DNA from: Anomaloglossus baeobatrachus
Lineage: Eukaryota; Chordata; Amphibia; Anura; Aromobatidae
Reading direction: 5' to 3'
Assembly (NCBI RefSeq): GCF_048569485.1
Contig: NC_134354.1
Span: 88,698,142 to 88,762,141 of the forward strand
DNA: 64,000 bases
Shown: positions 58,884 to 64,000 of the stretch, in pieces
Layout of the letters: each line of letters opens with the position of its first letter
How positions within the stretch are numbered: the stretch's first letter is position 1
Translations under genes and position numbers: made by a program
The notes under the pieces: generated by a model
Databases searched by the model: none
Told to the model about the DNA's origin: nothing
Seen by the model: only the letters and a program-made list of their open reading frames with translations

Positions 58884-61800
58884 TAGAGAAATTATCGTTT
58901 CATTGGGGGACACAGGACCATGGGTGTATGCTGCTGTGACAAGGAGGCTGACACTAAGTAGACATAAAAAAGTTAGCTCCTCCCTGGCAGTGTGCACCCT
59001 GAGCCGGAGGCGGATCTATGCCAGTTTTTTGCTTAGTGTCGTAGGAGGCTGAAGTGGGCCCATATCTCTGTGGGCCAACCTCAGCCTAGGCTATTCCTTT
59101 TTTTCCGTTTTTTGCTATTACGGCGCAGCTCAGCATTCTCATCTTCTAGCCCTTTGTCTCTTCTGCAGGGTTAAAGTCCCCGCATCAGAGAGAACCCTCG
59201 CCTGCTCCATCCCTCTGGGGTACCGTCCCCACGGTTGTTTGAGGCTCGAGACGCCAGGCCCTCTCCCCCTCCTGCCCCATGGTACCGTCCCAGGGGCTGC
59301 TTGGGGTCGAACATTTTGTTTAAGGGCACACTCCCCGTCCTCCCCTATGGTACCGTCCCAAGGGGTGTTTCTGTTGGAGGCGGCGTTGAATCTCTGCAAC
59401 CCGTGGCTTCCCCATCCAGGACCCGGTGACAGGATCGCAGGCTCTGCAGTGCAAGAGCGCTCAGCAGCACCAGGCCTCCCCCAGCGTTTCCCTTCTATCC
59501 TGGGCCCAGGCAGAGGATCCGGTCACTGCAGCGCAGGAGCGCTCTGCAGTGTTCTCCACAGCTCCCCAGCATTCCCCCCTGGTGTCTCCCAGGGGCAGAC
59601 TGGACTCACCGGCAGCTGCAGCAGGCAAGGATGGGGCCGAGGATCAGAGCGACACCGCCGGGACGCAGGTAAGATCTTCTTAACGCGCAGCGCTGCGTTT
59701 CCGACGGCCGCTCACTAATTTAGCCCCCGGCTTCGGGCCTACCTGTGGCCGGAGCGCTCCACCCCCCTGTTTGCGCGCGCTTTTCCGGCCACGCCCCCCG
59801 CTTCTCCTGCCCGGACACAGCCAGCTCAGTCCTTTGGCACGCCCCATCCTCCCCAGCGTCCCCTGCAATACAGGACCCAGGGAGAGGATCGCAGCTGCAG
59901 CGCAGGAGCACTCTGCAACACCAGGCCTCCCCAGCGTTCACTTCTACCCTGGGCCCAGGCAGGGGATCGTGGTCACTGCAGCGCAGGAGCGCTCAGCAGT
60001 TTTCCCCAGCCCCCAGCAACTCACCAGCAGGCAGGATGGGACCGAGGATCGCAGCGACGCCAGCAGGCAGGTAAGACTTCTTTGCGCTCAGCGCTGTGCT
60101 CCCGGCGGGCCGCCCACTAATCTAGTCCCTGGCTTCGGCCTACCTCCCCCTGCACGCCCTCCAACAGAAAAAAAAAAAAAAATGAAGGGCCGCGCTTTTC
60201 TTCAGCAATGCTGTCCCCGCAGTTTTCTGAGACCTTTGCTGACCTGGGAAGGACACAGGACCTGGGTGAGTGCTGCTCCTCCTTTGGAACAGACTATATC
60301 TTTTTTCCTTATTTTTTCTTATTTTTTCCCCTATCTCCTGTCTCCTACCTAACGTCACTAGTGGGTTCCCTAAGCAATGGTTAAACCTAGTCACCCCATC
60401 CAAGCCGGGCCCCTTTATAGCGGACTCTGCATGCACAGCCTGCAAGGAAAATTCTCCCAAGCCAGTCCTCGCCCCCCGCTCGGCTTGCGCCCCAGACCAA
60501 CTGCCATGCAGATTTCCCCAGTCACCGCCAGCTTCCCCGTCGCTGTCGCTACTGCAGCATTATAGGACATCCCGAGCTCCACTGCGCTCCCTCCCCCGGA
60601 GTGGTAGACCCCTCTGTCCCAGTCTGTGGACTCTCTTCCAAGGGCGTCTCTGACCATCGCGCAGGCGTTGCAGTCGCTCCCTACGCCCGACCATGCTCCC
60701 CCGGTCCAGCTGGCTCTGGACAACAGTCGGTCTGATCCAGACCCTACTACTGGAGCACAGAAGCGGACCTGCTGGGCCTCCTCTCAAGTTCCTCCCAGAG
60801 GTCTCTATCACCTCCAGGGCCCGAGTGCCACTCGTCCCCGGGACCGGCCGACCCTTTTTTCAGGAGAAGAGTCGGATGCAGCCGCGATGCTGGATCCAGA
60901 TCAGACGGCCGATGTCAGAGATATGGTGGATAGTCTGGTCTAAGCGGTAAGTCATACGCGAAAGCTCCAGACGGACTCTGTGGCTACCCAGTGCTCGCAC
61001 GTCTCTTCCAAACAGGTTAAGCGATCACACAGGCAATTCGGTGACCATCCAGAATTTGTCGAAATTCTATGCAAGCACAGGCGACAACCGATCAAGATAT
61101 TCAACAATGGTAAGTCGCTTGATTTACATTACCCCTTCCCTGAGGCTCTCAGGAAGAAATGGGCAGGCTCGCCTGTGGTCGACACTCCTGTTTCCCGCCT
61201 GCCATCTCCCAGTACTATCTCTCCCGCTCGGGGCATCGCTCCGAGACGCTACGGATTGAAATACAGAGAGATTTGCCCGTTCAGCTCTTGAGACGGCGGG
61301 CACGGTACTCCTCCTGCTTTCGCCGCCATCAGTCTGGCAAGATCCATGATGTCCTGGGCCGGTAACTTCAACAGCGGTCTTCGCGCGGGATTGAGCACTC
61401 CGGAGTTCACAACATTGCTACACAGCAAGCGGCTAGCAATACGGTGGCCATCTGTCGGGCGATCTGACTCAGAGCCTGGAATACAGAGGAACAGGAAGAT
61501 TCTGTCCTTCAAGATATGCCCTTCCCGGCGTTCTAAGCCACGCCAGCCATCAAGGACGACATCCGGATCACAGCACTACCCCGCTAGATGACTTGAGGTC
61601 GTCGCGCGCCGGCGTAGATTAGGTGAAGGGGGGCGTCCGTCTCATTCCAATCACGTCTGGCGGACTTTGATCACGGACGCCTGGGTCGGAGAGATGCCGG
61701 ACTCGGGTTACATATTAGAGTTTGCATCAATTCTATCGTCGGACATACAGGACACACATCCCGAAGTTCCCAACAGCACAGATGTTCATGCGTTTCGCAA

Positions 61801-64000
61801 TAGCAGAAGATCATTTTTGGTGATTCCGTCCCTGGATGTCTTGTTGATCAGGGGGTCTTCTTTTGACGACTGTCTCCTAAGTGTTCAGGTCACCATCGAC
61901 ATCCTATCCCGACTCGGCTAGCTCATCAATTCGGAAGGAGCCCTCTCTGACCACGGCCAGCAGAATTACACGTCTAGGCATGGAGTTCGATACCATCCAA
62001 AGACGCGGGTCCCTTCCGCTAGTGAAGATCGTCTCCCTCCGAAGAGACCTCCAGATCCTCCGTCACTCCCAGGCGGAGAGTCCTCAGTCGGATGGGGGCG
62101 ACAATAGAGGCGGTTCCGTTCGCCCCGCTGCCACCTTCGTCTCCTTCAGCTGACTCTGCCGAACAGATGGGTCAATTTTCTCTATCCACCTTGAATCGCA
62201 GGACCCAATTGACTCAGGGAACCCGCCGCTCGCCTCTATGGTGGACCAGCGGCCCCCATCGGTCTAGAGGAATGTCTTCCATACCAGTACACTGGCAGGC
62301 AGTCACCACCGATGCCAGTCTTCTGACTGGGGAGCGGTGTTCCGAAACACAGGGCCCACGGTCGATGGCCCTCCCTTGAGAGCCGTCTGCCTATCATCAA
62401 TTTTTTTTTTTTAGGGATCAGAGACTTTCTCCGAGCCCTACAGAATTTTCAGCTCCTCATACAGGAATCGCCATCCAGGATCCAGTCAAACATCGCCACA
62501 GCAGTGGCATACATTAATCACCTGGGCGGAACAAGGAGCGTCATGGCGATGACATAGGTGAATAAGATTTTACAGTGGGCATAGCCTCATCACTCCAGTT
62601 TTTCCAAAGTACATTTCCCCGTCGTGGAGAATTGGACAGCAGATTTCATCAGCAGGCAGGGCCTGGCGGCAGGCTTGATCCCTCAACAGAGAGGCTTTCG
62701 AATGGATCGGCCTCAGATGTGGGATTCCGGATGTGGACCTGATGGCCTCTCGGTTCAACAATCAAGTCTCACGGTTCGTCTCCCTTTACCATGACCGGCG
62801 AACACCAGGAATCGACGCTTTTCATACGTCCATGGAAGCAGTTCATCTTTCCCCGCTTCCACTGATACCAAGAGTCATCAAGGAAATCAAAGCAGAAGGC
62901 ATCCCAGTGACTCTCATTGCCATGGATTGGCCCAGGCAAGCGTTGTTCGCAGAGCTCATGCAGCTCTTCAGACACCCCATGGTGGCTCCCAGATCGTCTG
63001 AACCTGCTGTCACAAAGGCCTGTCGCCCATCAAAATTCAGGGGTTCTCAATTTGACCGCACGGCTGTTGAATCCTGGCTACTAGCCCAGGCAGCCTTTAC
63101 CCCACAGGTGATACAGACTATGGTCAGAGCTCAGACGCCTCCATCTTCAAACATCTACTACTGCACTTGAAAGGCCTTCTTTCAATGATGTGAGGTCAAC
63201 TGCAACTCATCTCCACCGGTTCTGTCACTCCCTGTGGTACTGGCCTTCCTTCAGTCAGGCTTACGGACGGGTCTCTCGCTAGTAACCCTCAAAGGGCAGG
63301 TGTCGGATCTGTTTTTCCAGAGAAATCTAGCATCTCGGCCACAAGTCTGGAAGTTCATTCAGGGAGTCGCCCTTCTGGCACCGCCAGATCGTTCCCCGCT
63401 AGAACCATGGGACCTCAATCTGGTGCTAGGGTCCCTTCAATTAGCCCAGTTCAAACCTCTAAAAGGAATCCTCAATGTCACGCCTATCCGGGAAGGTGGA
63501 TTTGTTGGTGACAGTCACCTCAATCAGAAGAAGGTCTGAACTGGCAGCCCTCTCAGGCCGGTCACTTTTCTTGTTTTCCACCAAGACAAGGTTGATCTGC
63601 GCCCATCTCCTGCTTTCCTACCGAAAGTAGTGTCTGAATGAGGAGATTGTGCCTCCATCCTTCGGTCCAGCCTCCATTCGATCCTTGGAAAGGTCACGGC
63701 TTACACTGGATCTAGTGCGAGCTTTTAGGAGTTACGGTTCGAGACCCGCACCCTTCTGCACCTCAGACGGCCTATTCGTCCTGTCTACTGGGCCAAGGGG
63801 GGTCATGCCGGCGTCCAAGGCTACCATTGCAAGTTGGATCCGGCCGACCATATCAGAGGCCTACAGGACTAGAGACAGGTCTCCTCCGAGGGGTGTAACA
63901 GCCATTCCACCTGTGCAATTGGGGCGTCTTGGTCAATCAGACGCCAGGCGTCAGCCGAGCAAGTCCGCATAGCCGCCACGTGGTCAAGCCTTCATACCTT
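58884..64000 (+). mobile_element. DIRS-type retrotransposon, copy 5, other subfamily (fossil, runs off the edge)
   Basis: Starts near AGAAATTATCGTTTCATTGG then GGACACAGGACCATGG, a different terminus from copies 1-4. Parts: 5' region to about 60200 with a duplicated ~400-bp block; gag-like remnants about 60300-61560; reverse transcriptase and RNase H remnants about 61620-62560 (LGMEFDTIQRRG, IATAVAYINHLGG); VDLMASRFNNQVSRFV / AMDWPRQALF domain about 62730-63020; tyrosine recombinase remnants from about 63060 (LTLDLVRAFRSYGSRPAP) to the window end. Its internal complementary region and right end are outside. It is the most decayed copy, with dozens of breaks, so it is the oldest-looking. Confidence 0.82.

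Noticed and set aside
59239-60352. Host gene with Pro/Ser-rich frames in a GC-rich patch
   Set aside because: The patch is the duplicated 5' region of DIRS copy 5, and the frames are short and overlapping.

Overview
This window is vertebrate nuclear DNA, most likely from a frog or another amphibian with a moderately large genome. The evidence is spliced exons of a conserved vertebrate gene spread thinly over 36 kb, many palindromic DNA-transposon derivatives (MITEs), and several DIRS-type tyrosine-recombinase retrotransposons. There are no prokaryotic features. Most long open frames are transposon remnants or translations of tandem repeats.

Host genes. Twelve exons on the + strand (7582-43541) encode the C-terminal ~441 residues of TBC1D23, a catalytically inactive TBC/rhodanese adaptor that helps capture endosome-derived vesicles at the trans-Golgi. 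They cover the end of the TBC domain, the rhodanese-like domain, a linker with a 45-base cassette exon, and the C-terminal PH-like domain, then a stop codon and a poly(A) signal. The N-terminal exons lie upstream of the window. About 6.8 kb after the gene there is a promoter-like stretch and a tiny candidate first exon (50374-50401). From human gene order (TBC1D23 then NIT2, same strand) it could be the start of nit2.

Mobile layer. Four DIRS copies of one clade lie in introns (56-6320, 15023-20613, 22434-28494 on +; 29685-35645 on -). A fifth, different and badly decayed one runs off the right edge (58884-64000). The four show the textbook DIRS layout: inverted terminal repeats (ITRs) with unequal outer ends and an internal complementary region (ICR) that matches both outer ends. 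An old Tc1-like transposon (22305-37365) has been split by a stack of later insertions, which gives a relative-age sequence. Four repeats, three of them long palindromes, carry a hammerhead-ribozyme-like core; the three palindromes are flanked by 10-18 bp direct repeats, as expected of Penelope-like or other target-primed retroelements. A tRNA-type SINE at 11643-12277 has its A-box segment amplified 13 times.

Right part. 43.6-50.2 kb is MITE-rich intergenic DNA. From 50584 to about 55005 lies a 4.4-kb minisatellite of roughly 100 units, nearly all holding a consensus-like ZNF143/THAP11 site (CATGCTGGGAGTTGTAGT). 55.3-58.9 kb is nested MITEs.

Exon boundaries were set by reading frame, GT/AG sites and agreement with the remembered human TBC1D23 protein. 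Element family names rest on terminal sequences and target duplications seen here, not on a database search.
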